The notes under the pieces: generated by a model | What the model was told of the DNA's origin: nothing | What the model saw: only the letters and a program-made list of their open reading frames with translations | The model's database searches: none | Made by a program: the position numbers and the translations under genes | Assembly: GCA_026182355.1 (NCBI GenBank) | Contig: JAPFBL010000371.1 | Span: 152,501 to 216,500 of the forward strand | Length of the DNA stretch: 64,000 nucleotides | From: Hermatobates lingyangjiaoensis | Taxonomy: Eukaryota; Arthropoda; Insecta; Hemiptera; Hermatobatidae | Reading direction: 5' to 3' | Shown: in pieces, positions 1 through 11,044 of the stretch | How positions within the stretch are numbered: the stretch's first letter is position 1 | How the letters are laid out: every line of letters starts with the position of its first letter

Positions 1-690
1 GCATATTTTTCCTATAATAAATGCAGTTTGCATTCTACACCGGCAAGTCAGATCGTTGTACCCATGTTTCTCAGAACAACTGCAGAAATTAAAAACTAGT
101 TGGTGAGAAAAAACTACTTATTTTGATAATCTTCATTTATTGACGACAGAAAATTCAACAGTATTATTAAAAACTACTTACAAGCATAACAATTAAAATA
201 TTATGCACGATATTCTCGTAATGATAATTACAGTATAATATTTTAAACAAGGTTTGTTTTTTTTGGTTATTATTCTTACAAATAACTTGTTGTTGTGCAA
301 TTTATTTGCATAACATTTGTAAAATCTTAATAAAATTGTATTTGTAATTTAATTTTTTTTTTGGAGTCTGATATTTCCGTTATGAAACGAATATATTCGT
401 TCAATTCAGAGACTATATTTTAAGTTAGCCCTACACAAATCTACTGTAAATATTTGAGCTTGATATGTTTTTCGGTGGCTGACTTTACTTGTGACAAAAT
501 TTTCCGGACAAACCGACAAACTGATGTTCTAATGAAGTTTATCTGTGATTTACACATCTGGAGAAAAAAAAAATGCGATGAATTGATAAACTCATGGATA
601 ATCTATAGTAAAAAATTCATGGCAGTAGGTATAATTCCATAACTAAGGCCAAAATAAAAGAGAAAGAAAGGGTAAATCTAGAATTTTTAA
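1..690. other. AT-rich, nothing recognised
   Basis: Low-GC sequence with short A and T runs. The short reading frame at 454-642 has no recognisable motif and AT-rich composition, so it is not called as a gene. Confidence 0.5.
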
Positions 691-694
691 TGAA

Positions 695-890
695 AGAAGG
701 GTGTAGGTGGAGGAAGGGTTGTTTATGAGATGTGGTGTGGTGCATGTGAGGCTAGCGTGAGAGCAGTGCCCCTTTGCCTAGGCAAAGCCAGCAGGGTGGG
801 CGTGAGGGGAGGCGACATGAGAGCGTCTCTCAGCTGATAGTGGCCTAATTAAGTGGGACATTGCGTGAGCCCTCCACACCTTACCCTATC
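695..890. other. GC-richer non-repetitive island
   Basis: A stretch of mixed, GC-richer sequence in AT-rich surroundings. It includes a CCTAATTAAG homeodomain-type core near 845 and the palindrome TTTGCCTAGGCAAA at about 773-786. No copy was noticed elsewhere in the window and no coding frame is convincing. It may be a conserved non-coding (regulatory) element, but this is inferred from composition only. Confidence 0.3.
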
Positions 891-1326
891 TTACAACTAC
901 ACTTCTTGCTTAACTTTAAACTTTTTTTTTCACTCAGTTCCTTTCTATAAAGTTTGAACAACATTTCAAACATTCAGGCTAAGTAGATATTGTTTCACTA
1001 AAGTATTAATCAATAGGATGAAACATATTTATATGTATATAGTAAAACTACAAAAAAAAAAATCGCAAACACCTTTATTAAAATGACATTTTCTGAAATG
1101 ATATTTTTGTTTGTTCAGTTTATAAAGACTGATTTTGTTTGAAGGTTTTTAGCATATCAATCCATGCTCATTCAGAATTACAAAAATTAAATTGGTGCGC
1201 GAATCTCCTTGATTGTAGTCCCCTAATTATAACGATGGTAGATTTCTTAGGGTAGCGCTAGTTGTATGTCAGTAGCTCTGTTACTTTTTACAGTTATTAT
1301 TCTCCAAATAAATGTTCGTTCTTTGA

Positions 1327-1328
<2 letters not shown>

Positions 1329-1362
<34 letters not shown>

Positions 1363-1398
1363 TTATATATATATATTAATATATATATATATATATAT
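1329..1398. repeat. (TC)n then (TA)n microsatellite
   Basis: (TC)15 at 1329-1358 is followed by interrupted (TA)n to 1398. It borders the left end of PLE_A. Confidence 0.95.
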
Positions 1399-1520
1399 TC
1401 GTATATTTGGGGAACAGTCCTTCATTTATACATGTGAGATTAAATTTTCTGCCCACAATTAGCTTCCTTGATGAGTTTATTATATTATTATATTATATTA
1501 TATTATAATTATTATATTAC

Positions 1521-2676
1521 CAGATTGACGGTGTCGCTAATGGGGTCACCACTAGGAGTGACATTTGCCAACTACTATATGTGTCATATCGAAAATAAGG
1601 TTCTAACCGACGAATCATTATACAAGCCTAAAGTATATTGCAGGTATGTTGATGACTGCTTCCTAGTAGTAGAAGAGCCCAACCAAATTACCCAACTAAA
1701 AACTGCCCTAGAATGGCTTCGGTACTGAAGTTCACCCAAGAACTGTCTTTTAATAAGAGCATAAATTTCCTAGATGTTACAATAGTCGAAAGGAACAATG
1801 ACTTAACAACTTCAATTTATGTGAAACCTACACATGGAGGTATATACTTAAATGCAAAAGGTGAATGCCCGCAACGTTATAAGGATGGAACAGTCAAAGC
1901 CCTAATCCATAGAGCCTATAAAGACTTCATCCAATTGGAACATATTTCATAAAGAAACTCAAAGAATACAGCAAGTCCTGGTTAACAACGGATACAGTAA
2001 TAGGCAATTCGACACCATTGTGAAGAAATATTTAAACAATCTTAATAAAAGGTGTAAGACAAGGAGAAAAGAAGCAGGAAGACAAGGAAGACACACACCA
2101 TATTTTATCAAAATCAATATTCAAGTGCCTACAAAACAGATGAACGCATATTGAAAGAAATCATCAAGGCCAACACTGCATGCGTAAATACCCACGACAG
2201 ACTGAAAATCACATATACTACAAGCATTTAAGTACAACTAATTTAATCTTAAAAAATACCTTTCTGTGAAACCACAATTGCAGCGCACCAATGTAGTGTA
2301 TAGATATCACTGCAAAATAGGAGACTGCAAACTCCTAAACTCCACTTACATTGGTGCAACAACCACAACTTTATCCAGACGCCTCACGATGCACCTAGCT
2401 GCAGGAGGACCTAAGGACCACACAGAAAGGTTACATAAAGTGAAGCTGACCAGGGAAATGCTTACAAACAATACCGAAATACTATATCAAGAACGCGATC
2501 ACAGCAGATTAGGTATTGTAGAGGCCCTGAATATTTTGGAAAAGAGACCCAGTATCAATAATCAAACTGCAAGTTTTGCAAACATATTGAAGTTGCACAT
2601 GGGACGATTCCAACCTCTACATATAGGAAATTCAACAAGGAATGAAGAAACTGAAGACACACCTGTCTGTGTATAA
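1521..2676 (+). pseudogene. PLE_A RT and GIY-YIG endonuclease, frameshifted
   Basis: This is the remnant of a PLE polyprotein that would copy element RNA into DNA and nick the target. RT motif B (MGSPLGVTFANYY from 1540) and motif C with the catalytic YVDD (near 1648) are followed by the FLDVTI and KPTHGGIYLN blocks. The endonuclease is at 2266-2676: VVYRYHC, then STYIGATTTTLSRRLTMHL, and the catalytic-type glutamate in GIVEALNI. The frame is broken by a one-base insertion just before motif B, by frame changes near 1715-1730, 1925 and 2110, and by another near 2260. The protein is recovered by moving between frames, and few nonsense changes are seen, so decay looks driven by indels. The 5' half of the RT, including motif A, is absent. 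It cannot be functional. Confidence 0.88.
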
Positions 2677-2795
2677 CAGGAATTGCAACCTGCCAGTTTA
2701 ATTGTTTACATTTATATTTTGTTAGTCGAGCGTTAAAATTTAGTTTTTGTTAAAAATGTTAAATAGTTTAAAATAGTATGTGTTCTAAAATCACC

Positions 2796-2821
2796 CAGTA
2801 GATGGTCGAAGAAGACCGAAA
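2796..2821 (+). other. PLE_A terminal hairpin (hammerhead-like core strands)
   Basis: The order is CAGTAGA, T, stem GGTC, loop GAAGAA, stem GACC, then GAAAC and GTCGG. It lies about 120 bp after the endonuclease stop. The first heptamer differs at two positions from the CTGANGA seen in the other copies. Confidence 0.6.
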
Positions 2822-3027
2822 CGTCGGTAAAAATAAAAAATGGACAAAAAACATATGGTGAGTTATTACACCTAGTTCCCAAAGAAATTAAAGTAAGACT
2901 TCGAGATTTGGAAAAGAAATCCAAAAAACTAATTAAGACAAAAGTGGGCAGAAAATTTAATCTCACATGTATATATATATATATATATATCAATAGGCAC
3001 ACAGGCACACGAGAAAGAACATAAATT

Positions 3028-3649
3028 ATTTTCCGAATAAATTTTATTTGACTCCAAAATAAAAAAAAATATTTCCGTATACGTTTAAATGTGACTCTTG
3101 TTAGATTAAATTTATATGTCTTATCTAAATGATTACGAAAAAATATTAAAAATATACATATAATCTAACATTAATACGATAAAAACATAAAATGTTTTTT
3201 ATCACAATTAGAGAGCAGCTTCTCAACTTTTATTCCTGAAGGGCAATTTTTGTACCATTGCGTTTGATATGTATTAAATGTTTACCGAAAAGCAAGAATC
3301 ATAGGGGTTTTATCAGCATAATTTTAAGAAATTTTTATCAAAACGACAAAAAAAAACTGTTGTTTTTATATAAAGTACCATAAAGAAATGAAATTTTTAC
3401 TTTGGAAAATGTAGTTCTCTCTCAAAACTGGGAGAAAAGTAATGTAAAATTTGATTGTTATAGCTGTTCTGTTTTTAAAATATTTTACTTACACATACAC
3501 ACACAAGAACACACGTACACACATACAAAAACATCTGCGCCAATTTTCCGAACATATTTTATTTGACTCCAAAATAAAAAAAATATTTCCGTATACGTTT
3601 AAATATGACTCTTGTTAGATTAAATTTATATGTCTTATCTGAATGATTA
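3028..3649. repeat. Pair of ~108-bp direct repeats
   Basis: 3028-3135 and 3543-3649 are near-identical direct repeats (each begins ATTTTCCGAA and ends GATTA) separated by about 407 bp with no coding sequence. This is a segmental duplication or the remains of an element with direct terminal repeats. Confidence 0.8.
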
Positions 3650-3796
3650 GTTAGTAATTTGTATTTCCCTTGTTTTTGTGCTGATGGAAACTTATCATTT
3701 TCTCTTGCTAACTGATGGGTACCATGTTTTACTATATTAATGTGTAAAATATCAAGCAGCCATATAAAACATAACATAATTTATTTAAATAAATAT

Positions 3797-4043
3797 TCAA
3801 TGATAAAACCACAATATGAAAATGGGAAAACAAGACTAAGATCTTTCAACCGTAACATGCGGTCTTCGTCAGAGTCAAAAACCCAACTTTTTTGGTTTCT
3901 GTACCCTAATTATCCTAAGTTGGATTTTTGACTCTGACGAAGATTGCTTGTTACGGTTGAAAGATCTTAGTCTTGTTTTCCTCATTTTCATATTGTGGTT
4001 TGATCATTGATTGTTATTTCACGTGTTTATGTGAAATCGTTTT
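3797..4043. mobile_element. Family-1 foldback element, copy 1
   Basis: A long inverted repeat with arms of about 93 bp (3797-3890 and 3917-4009) and a single-arm tail ending in GTGAAATC. Each arm contains the family-1 hairpin core (CTGACGA, A, GACCG, loop, CGGTT, GAAAG), slightly mutated here. No coding capacity. Confidence 0.85.
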
Positions 4044-4428
4044 ATTAAATAAATATATGTAGTTTTATTTATGCTAAAATAAATGTATATATTTATTTAA
4101 AAATAATATTAGTACAAAATAGGATGTACTAATTATTAGTACTAATGGTTAGTAGGATGGGAATAATTATTATTATATTAGAATAATATATTATTATTAT
4201 TAGAATAATAATAAACTTCTAATTTTTTTTGGAAGAAATCGATCGCTTTCAAACTAATTTCATCTCACAGAGTAACAACTAGATTTTGAATGAGTGTTAG
4301 CCTTTTGGAGTTATCTTATCAGATATGCCTTATCAGTATACTGATATGCTATTCTTCAACTTACTTTATTAATAATTGTTTTTAAAATGTTTGATATTTT
4401 TAATGGTAATTTGTTTCTTTTATTCTTT

Positions 4429-4823
4429 CTGTGGTAAAATGGATAAACAAACAAAAGTTTGCACACAAATGAAGTTTTATTCAACAAACAACAACGCATT
4501 TCAAACACTTTGTGTTCGTCATCAAGAAGACACCAAAGGATGTGGCGATGAAGGGTTGGTCCAGTGAAAACTGGATTTTTCCTACTAGTTGTTTTCACTG
4601 GACCAACCTTATATCCAGAAAAGTAAGTTTCCACATCCTTTTTGAAAAAACTTTCAAAAAAAACTTTCAACCACATCCTTTGGTGTCTTCTTGATGATAA
4701 ACACAAAGTGTTCGAAACGCGTTGTTGTTGAATAAAACTTCATTTGTGTGAAGATTTTGGTTTGTTTATCCATTTTACCTCAGAAAGAGTAAATACCACA
4801 CAATTACAGATTGCACAACTAAT
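4429..4823. mobile_element. Family-2 foldback element
   Basis: The arms meet near 4580. The outer parts (4440-4530 and 4680-4775) are inverted copies with the GTTTATCCATTTTACC terminus. The right arm holds the hairpin with stem ACAC / GTGT followed by GAAAC. After the arm comes a terminal box, GAGTAAATACCACACAATT, at about 4787-4805, shared with the copy at 22.4 kb and, in part, with family 4. Confidence 0.8.
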
Positions 4824-4930
4824 GATTCTTTTTATTGTTTACTTTACGTTTAACTTTTTGCTTTTTGCGTTATCGTATCTTTGCATCCGTATGTAGTCGG
4901 TATTATTTTTCCTAATTTCAGGGAGTTTTT

Positions 4931-5312
4931 CACTGATTTCAATAACTGTTTGTAGGCATTTAGCTTGTTCTTTTATAATAGTTTTCACCTAATTGCCAGT
5001 CTATGAATATAGAATTAGTCCAAAAGTAGTGAGTGAGGGACAATATATACGAGGTTTATAATAATTTCAATTGCAACACTTATAGAGTATCAACATTATG
5101 TAAGAATATATTCACTGATTTCAATAACTGTTTGTCAGGCAGTTAGCTTGTTCTTTTGTAAAAAGTTAGCACCTAATTGCTACAGTGTGAATATAGAATT
5201 AGTTCAAAAGCGGTAGAGGGAGGGACAATATATACGAGGTTTATAATAATTTCAATTGCAACACTGAATTTAGTTAGTAACTTATAGAGTATCAATATTT
5301 TGAAAGAACATA
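4931..5312. repeat. Tandem duplication, ~182-bp unit
   Basis: Units start at CACTGATTTCAATAACTG, at 4931 and again at 5113. They share the blocks TTAGCTTGTTCTTTT and GGACAATATATACGAGG. The second unit has a short insertion before TTATAGAGTATCAA. Confidence 0.85.
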
Positions 5313-5894
5313 TATTGATTAGTTTTGTTGTAAAATCTTTTTTTACGTATATGAACCTGAATGAAGACATTGTTCTAAGCATCAGGGAGAATTTGATCTT
5401 GAAACACTGGTGGGAAGCTAGATAAAATTTAGTTACTTTCATTTATCTGAAATATGGTAATAATTAACATAATGTTGTTAAAAATATATAGAATTAAATG
5501 ATTTTGGGTACCTTAAACATTTTTTCATTTATGATTTATCATGTCTTTATATACTGTAGAAAATCATGTGTATGAATTTAAGATTCAAAAAGAGTGTGAC
5601 CTGGTTACAATCGTGCAGCTTTGACTGAAAAATGTTAATTTCAAAATTTAAATATACCTTGTTTGAAAAAAAAAGAACTGCATCATAAAATGGTGAATTC
5701 GAAACTTTTGACTCTTGCCGTGTGTTCTGTTTTTTTTTTTTTAGATTGAATTGCTTATACTAATTAAGGTGAAAAACTCTTATGTCTTTAATATAAGTAG
5801 GAAAAAAAAAGGAAAGAAAATAATTGGTCTTATGTATATGATAAGAATGTATTAGAGTTTAATGTTGTTGAAAAGACGATGTAATAGTGGAGTA
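5313..5894. other. AT-rich, nothing recognised
   Basis: No coding frame, repeat or hairpin element was recognised here. Confidence 0.5.
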
Positions 5895-6095
5895 AGGTGG
5901 AGGGAACAAGAGGAAAAGGGCGGAACACGGTGCAGCCGTGTCGAGGGCCGTGTCGAGAAGAGCAATAACAAGGGCTGTTTTCTCGGCAAGTCCAGATTAA
6001 TTCTGACGATGCAAATGCGTTGGGTGGCAAGGAGTCGCGATAAGCCCCCCCAAGGCTAATTGCGCTCTCCGCAAAACCCCCCCGCCTTCTCAAAA
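5895..6095. other. GC-richer non-repetitive island
   Basis: Mixed sequence with a GATTAATTC core and the octamer ATGCAAAT, which matches a POU-type binding site. Overlapping short frames on both strands lack protein motifs. It is a candidate conserved non-coding element by composition alone. Confidence 0.3.
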
Positions 6096-6778
6096 GAAAT
6101 ATGCATTTTAATTTAATTTCTCATCTCGCCGGATAACTGAATCCCTTCAAGTTTTTTCTGTTACACTTACATGTGAGCTTTTTAAACTCAAAAAAAAAAA
6201 AAAGTAAAATTAAATCCACTTTAACGCATTTATAAATATTTTTATAGATGGAAAAAAAAATATTCTGTTCTTTTATATTTTTTTCTTTTTTTTTTTCAAA
6301 CAAGTCGTGAAATGTTGGAATTCATATCAAAGTTTACTTCTATTCTCCCCTAGTAATTGTCCTTTGAAAGAAGGCTTTGTTCTCTCATGTGACGGAAGGG
6401 AGGTCTCTTGTTTTTAAAAAAAAAATGTATTTCACTTTTTTAAACCTTATAATAACTATTGTTGATTTTTTTTTATTTATAAAATGATTTCATACTAAAT
6501 GCTTATATCACTTAAATAGTAAATAGCTAGTATACAAGTTCTTTAGATATCATCACCTACTAATTTATATTTATTGAATTACCTTACACTTCGCCAAAGA
6601 TTACTTCAATACGTATAGCATTCCTGGAAATTGTAATATGGCAATATACTTTTTTTCATATAACATACAAAATGATATATAAAACACTAATTTTTATGAG
6701 GAACCGGTTATTTGTTGAGGTTGAAACCGAGCTTATAAACCCAAAACTTGTAAGTTATATTTCCCCTAAAAACAGTAA
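6096..6778. other. AT-rich, nothing recognised
   Basis: Low-complexity A and T runs. No gene or element was recognised. Confidence 0.5.
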
Positions 6779-6805
6779 TTCCCATTTTCTTATTGTGGTT
6801 TGATC

Positions 6806-6860
<55 letters not shown>
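6779..6860. repeat. Family-1 end fragment and (TA)n
   Basis: 6779-6807 matches the outer end of family 1 (TTATTGTGGTTTGATCATT). It is followed by about 50 bp of pure (TA)n, which abuts PLE_B. Confidence 0.85.
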
Positions 6861-6863
<3 letters not shown>

Positions 6864-7030
6864 TAAGTGGGCAGCAAATCTTCTTGAAGACAAATGGAAT
6901 TAAAGTATGCAGCAGCTTCTGCATTGACGACCTTTTTGTTGATGGCCTCGATTTTTCTCACTATCATTCGGTGATGCTGAGGCAACTTCCATATATGCTG
7001 GGCCAGAGACATTGAGAAAAACAATATCAA
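6861..7030 (-). CDS. PLE N-terminal fragment running into (TA)n (copy B)
   Basis: A minus-strand frame from a Met at 7030 reads MSLAQHIWKLPQHHRMIV, later VVNAEAAAYFNS and EDLLPTYT, and then passes into the Ile-Tyr repeat encoded by (TA)n. This is the N-terminal alpha-helical region typical of PLE proteins, lying after the terminal hairpin as expected for a permuted unit. It is partial and probably not expressed as such. Confidence 0.7.
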
Positions 7031-7071
7031 ACAATTTTAATGAAACACAAAAACACTGGGTTGAAACAAGC

Positions 7072-7098
7072 TTTCGACCACACATTGGTCATCTTCAG
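7072..7098 (-). other. PLE_B terminal hairpin
   Basis: Minus strand: CTGAAGA, T, stem GACC, loop, stem GGTC, GAAA. Identical to the PLE_C hairpins. Confidence 0.7.
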
Positions 7099-7262
7099 GT
7101 TACACTACTATTTAATTAATGCATGTTAATATAATTAACTGAAAAGTAATCTTTAAAATTAAACATAACAATTTTAACAGATATAAAACAAACGATACAG
7201 CGGGTGAGAGGAAAACAAAGAGCAGGTTCCAGCAGGGTTGCAACAACATACAGGTTTGCCCC

Positions 7263-8090
7263 TCAATTGCTGTCAACCCTACTGGGCTCTAACTCTCTAA
7301 CAAATTTAAAGCTATTATCGAAAGTAGTGCTACTTGGGGTCACATTGAGGTCATAATTTTGAATGTTGAGGTTGGGATTGACATCTTTGATATAAAGGGC
7401 TTCCAGGATAGTTAATCTATCTTTGTCGTTATTATAATGAAGTACCGAAGTTCCATCCACTAACATACCCCTGGTGAGTTTAATCCCATGGGTATCCTCT
7501 GCATGTTTTTTGGGGGCTCCTGTTGAGAGATGCATGGTCAGACGCCTTGAGAGCTTCGTAGCCGTCATCCCAATATACCTCGAATTCAGGGTTGCACACT
7601 CCCCTGTTGAACAAGCGTACTAGTATACAAGGTGACTGCGTTGATGCTCCGGGGTGTCGACTTTCGGTTTATTTGAAAGCACAAGGTCACTGGTCTTCTT
7701 ATTCTTATAATATATTCTTAACTGTAATCTATCTACTTCATTGGTTGGCTTTACGTTATCCTTTATTAACTTGTGGAGGGCTCTTTCATCTTGTTTGTAT
7801 TCATTGTGCATATATGCACGGTAGTAGAGGGTAAGTGACTCACCAGGGGCTGGAGGCTCTACATTACTGGTATACCATTTATCCAGGAACGACTTTATTG
7901 CCTTCATTACTTCAGCGTTGGAGTATCCATTGTTAATTAGTACCTGCGTTGAGTTTTCGATCTCTTGGTGTACTAGGGTCCAATCACTGCAGTGGGTGAA
8001 TGCCCTTTTTATATAAGCATTGATAGTAGACTTCCTATATTTTTCCGGGCATTCACTTCTTCCGTTCAGGCAAAGTCCAGGGTTCGACGG
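7263..8090 (-). pseudogene. PLE_B RT thumb and GIY-YIG endonuclease, one nonsense codon
   Basis: The reading frame starts inside the RT C-terminal part (PGLCLNGRSECPEKY) and runs through the linker to the GIY-YIG domain, ending at ELEPSRVDSN. It matches PLE_C almost residue for residue. The main lesion is a C-to-T change that turns the Gln after LVY in the GIY motif into TAG near 7620. The rest of the endonuclease, with YIGMTATKLSRRLTMHL and the LEALYI glutamate, stays open. All catalytic RT motifs are missing because of 5' truncation, so the copy is dead even without the nonsense codon. Confidence 0.9.
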
Positions 8091-8095
8091 CCAGA

Positions 8096-8210
8096 GTTAC
8101 AAAGTCCAGAGTTACCGTAAACTAGTGAGAAAACTAGAAAAAATCAGCCATAAATTGGTCAACGCAGAAGCTGCTGCCAACTTTAATAATATATATATTT
8201 ATATATATAT
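8096..8210 (+). mobile_element. PLE N-terminal fragment, head-to-head with PLE_B
   Basis: A plus-strand piece coding RKLVRKLEKISHKLVNAE and AAANFN, then (TA)n from about 8189. It resembles the 57-kb fragments more than the N-terminus of PLE_B itself, so two PLE subfamilies are joined here. Confidence 0.75.
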
Positions 8211-8474
8211 AGCAAACAGCAGAGGTTATAGAGGGTTGGTCTACACATACAAACATATTTTTTTTCGCCTTATTTTTATTATATTTTTCTTATTTTATAT
8301 TTTTCGCCTATTTCCAATCTGGTTAGTTTTTTTGAATGATTTTCCAATTTTCTTATGGATTTCCTTGTGGTAGGAGATAGCGTATGTAAGAGCTGTCCAA
8401 AATTCATTTTATTCACTTATTTTACACTAATGCTTACTATTAACGATTTACGATTACACTTAACTATATAAAAC

Positions 8475-8565
8475 GACATGTTTCGGTCCTTCAGAAGACC
8501 GATATATATATATGTTATAAATATATATATAGAATTATATATATATATATATATATATACATATA
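8475..8565 (-). mobile_element. PLE hairpin remnant truncated by (TA)n
   Basis: On the minus strand, GGTC, a short loop and GACC are followed by GAAACATGTCG. The CTGANGA strand is lost at the (TA)n junction near 8503. Interrupted (TA)n continues to about 8565. Confidence 0.45.
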
Positions 8566-8739
8566 TATAATGGATGTGTTCTTGATTGTATGTGTGTGAG
8601 TGTATTTATAGACTTTGTAGAATTATTAGATATTAGTAAGGATATGAATTCGTTTTATTATTTTAATAGAGAATTCTCCCTATTATGAAAAGTGAGTTTA
8701 TAATGTTCTATTGGCTGTTCTTTGTTTGTGTTGGTAAGC

Positions 8740-9060
8740 TCATGTTGTTGAGCTAGGCGCAGACTAGAGCCCTCATGCTCTTCACTGGACACTTTATGTT
8801 TCGATTTCCTCCCCCCCAAAGTCCTGTCAATCAATCGACCCAAGCCTCTTTCCCTCTAATGATATCCTTATTCCTTTAACGAGTCTTCCATCCTCCCCCC
8901 AAAAGGTAATTAAAAGAGCTTCTTCTTCATTCCGCCCTGATAAAGCTCTTTATTTCGCGAGAAGCCCCTTTCCTTTTCCTCACAATGGCTTCTTCCTTTC
9001 TCTAAGTAAAGCCTAATTGAAAGCAACTTTTAATTAGTTTTCCTTCAAAACATTCTCTTT
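8740..9060. other. GC-richer non-repetitive island
   Basis: Pyrimidine-rich mixed sequence with several TAATTA-type cores, for example GGTAATTAAAAG near 8907 and TTTTAATTAG near 9030. It has no coding motif. It may be a conserved non-coding element. Confidence 0.3.
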
Positions 9061-9385
9061 GCACACCATTATCTCATTATACCCTCATGTTGTTATACTT
9101 TTTATTAATTCTTCCTCAATAAGAATAATTTTTCATTATTATATGCCCAACACAATTATGTTGTTCTTTCTTTGTTTAATCAACTTTACACAATATTTCA
9201 ATTGAAATAAATTTCACAGAGCTTGATATCAACAACAACTATTTTAATCTAGACCAGATGAAAAATAATAAAAAATAAATGAAAAAGTATTCCTTTATAT
9301 CATCGTGATCACTATTATTGCTTAGTATTACATTAATTTATATTTTACATTATATTTATTTTTATTTTCATGTTAATTATCATCA

Positions 9386-9535
9386 TTGTTAAGCTGCATT
9401 ATCATAATTATTATAATTGTTAAGCTGCATTATCATAATTATTATAATTGTTAAGCTGCATTATCATAATTATTATAATAGTTAAGCTGCGTTATCATAA
9501 TTATTATAATTGTTAAGCTGCGTTATCATAATTTA
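9386..9535. repeat. 31-bp tandem repeat, five copies
   Basis: Units beginning GTTAAGCTGC recur at 9388, 9419, 9450, 9481 and 9512, exactly 31 bp apart. The last two carry the GTTAAGCTGCG variant. Confidence 0.95.
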
Positions 9536-10815
9536 ATAATAATTATCGTGTACCATTGAAAATTTTAATGCATATAATAAATTCTGGTGGAGAATGTAGT
9601 TCTGTGGTGTCTCAGACCAGATTTCTGCTTGTATATACAGTATACAAGTGAATTGTGTAAAACAAACTAGAATCAATGTTAGGCCCTTGGATACTAGTTT
9701 ATAAAAAAAAAACTATGAATACATTTTCTAAAATTAAAATTTTCCTAAGTCGATCATTGACAGAAAAGTATGCTTTGTATCATGTTGTTGCGTTTTTGCA
9801 GATTCTTTTGGGTCGATTTTTCCATAGCTGATTTTCTCTGGTCAAAAAAAAAAAAAGAAAAGATTAATACTTTTTATCTGTCTATTTTATTTTTAATTTA
9901 ACGTATTAGACAATTTTTTGTATCTATATCTCAATCATTACGTTTATATTTAGTTCTTAGTCTTTGACTAATTTCTGGTAATTAAAAAAACCTCTCTTTT
10001 TTAATAAACGTAACAAATAGCTGTACGTTTGATTATTTGATATTTGATTTGTTCGTTTGTTAGGATATTAAAAACTAAAGTATATTTAAATACTTATAGT
10101 GTTTCTGTTGTCATGAGCTTTAGTCCTTTAGTTAACAGTTAGCTAACAGGCTGACCAACTTAGAGCTAAATTGTCTTAAGCATTAACCATAGAGCATTAG
10201 TTGTAACTAATTGTAAGTGTTTAGCATTAATTAACAATAGAGCCTTAATTGATGTATAAAAATGGATAAGAAGAAGAATATTCACAAAAAAATCACACTG
10301 AAAACAGTAATGAAGAATAAAAATAAATATTAGTTGAAAAAAAGAGCGTAATATTGATTTCTCAAAAAAAATATAACAACGCTACATATTATTCAATGTG
10401 TTAATATTAATGGATAATTTAGAAAACAAGTTGAAGTATAATAACATTGAGATAAGATTTTGTATACAGGAAATAATATTGAAGTTTTTAAATTTTGATC
10501 CCTGATGCTTTTTCAATTTCTTCGATTTTGAACTAGACTGAATATATTAGAATTAGTAGTAATATGATTCGTCATACCTCGAATAAAATTTGGAAAGCTC
10601 GATAAGTTTTGAGTTCTTCGGGTTTTTCATTCTTAAGAGCAGGTGATTGTGGATTTTTCGTTCTGATAACCTACACTATAAACAAGAAACCCACAACCAG
10701 TTACTATTAAAGATGGGAACAAGAAGAACCTTAAACTGGTCGATTCCTTCAAATATTGTACGAGGTATGACGGATAATATTACAACTAATTCTTGTATTT
10801 CTTTATATATATATA
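9536..10815. other. AT-rich, nothing recognised
   Basis: No gene was recognised. A short ATTGTACGAGGTATGACGG motif near 10756 matches a small repeat also seen at 17.0, 37.1 and 39.3 kb. Confidence 0.5.
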
Positions 10816-11003
10816 GATTTCACATAAGCACATGAAATAACAATCAATGATCAAACCACAATATGAAATCGGAAAACAAGACTAAGATCTTTCAACCGTA
10901 ACAAGCGGTATGTTGGGATTTTGACTCTGACGAAGACCGCTTGTTACGGTTGAAAGATCTGAGACTTGTTTTCCCATTTCATATTGTAGTTTAATCATTG
11001 AGT
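10816..11003. mobile_element. Family-1 foldback element, copy 2
   Basis: (TA)n precedes it and (TA)n follows it. The left arm runs from GATTTCACATAAGCAC and the right arm ends TTTAATCATTGA. Each arm contains the family-1 hairpin around CCGTAACAAGCGG. The (TA)n on its right also borders PLE_C. Confidence 0.88.
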
Positions 11004-11044
11004 ATATATATATATATTAGTATATATATATATATATATATATA

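Larger units (their letters stand above)
1427..2973 (+). mobile_element. Penelope-like element copy A (PLE_A), degenerate
   Basis: A PLE remnant bounded by an exact 30-bp inverted repeat at 1427-1456 and 2944-2973, each arm running into (TA)n on its outer side. In order it holds an AT-rich stretch (about 1479-1520), RT from motif B, the linker, GIY-YIG endonuclease, a 3' UTR, the terminal hairpin (2796-2821), and a short piece that reads LVPKEIKVRLRDLEKKSKK, resembling the N-terminal part of the PLE protein. PLE units are known to be circularly permuted in tandem arrays, which explains N-terminal coding sequence after the stop codon. Its protein is clearly diverged from PLE_B and PLE_C, so it belongs to a separate subfamily. 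Confidence 0.85.
6861..8090 (-). mobile_element. Penelope-like element copy B (PLE_B), 5'-truncated
   Basis: Read on the minus strand: RT thumb region, linker, GIY-YIG endonuclease, 3' UTR, terminal hairpin (7072-7098), then N-terminal coding sequence of the next unit ending in (TA)n. It is nearly identical to the plus-strand half of PLE_C, so both insertions look young. At 8090-8091 the match to PLE_C stops abruptly and a plus-strand PLE fragment begins, giving a head-to-head junction. Confidence 0.9.

Noticed and set aside
2796..2821. Calling the PLE hairpins active hammerhead ribozymes
   Set aside because: An extra base precedes the stem and no convincing stem III or cleavage site could be drawn, so they are reported only as hammerhead-like hairpins.
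3028..3649. LTR retrotransposon with 108-bp direct terminal repeats
   Set aside because: The 407-bp interior has no gag or pol coding, no primer-binding site and no TG...CA ends.
9386..9535. Regular 31-bp repeats suggesting a CRISPR array
   Set aside because: The units are directly adjacent without unique spacers, and the DNA is nuclear eukaryotic.
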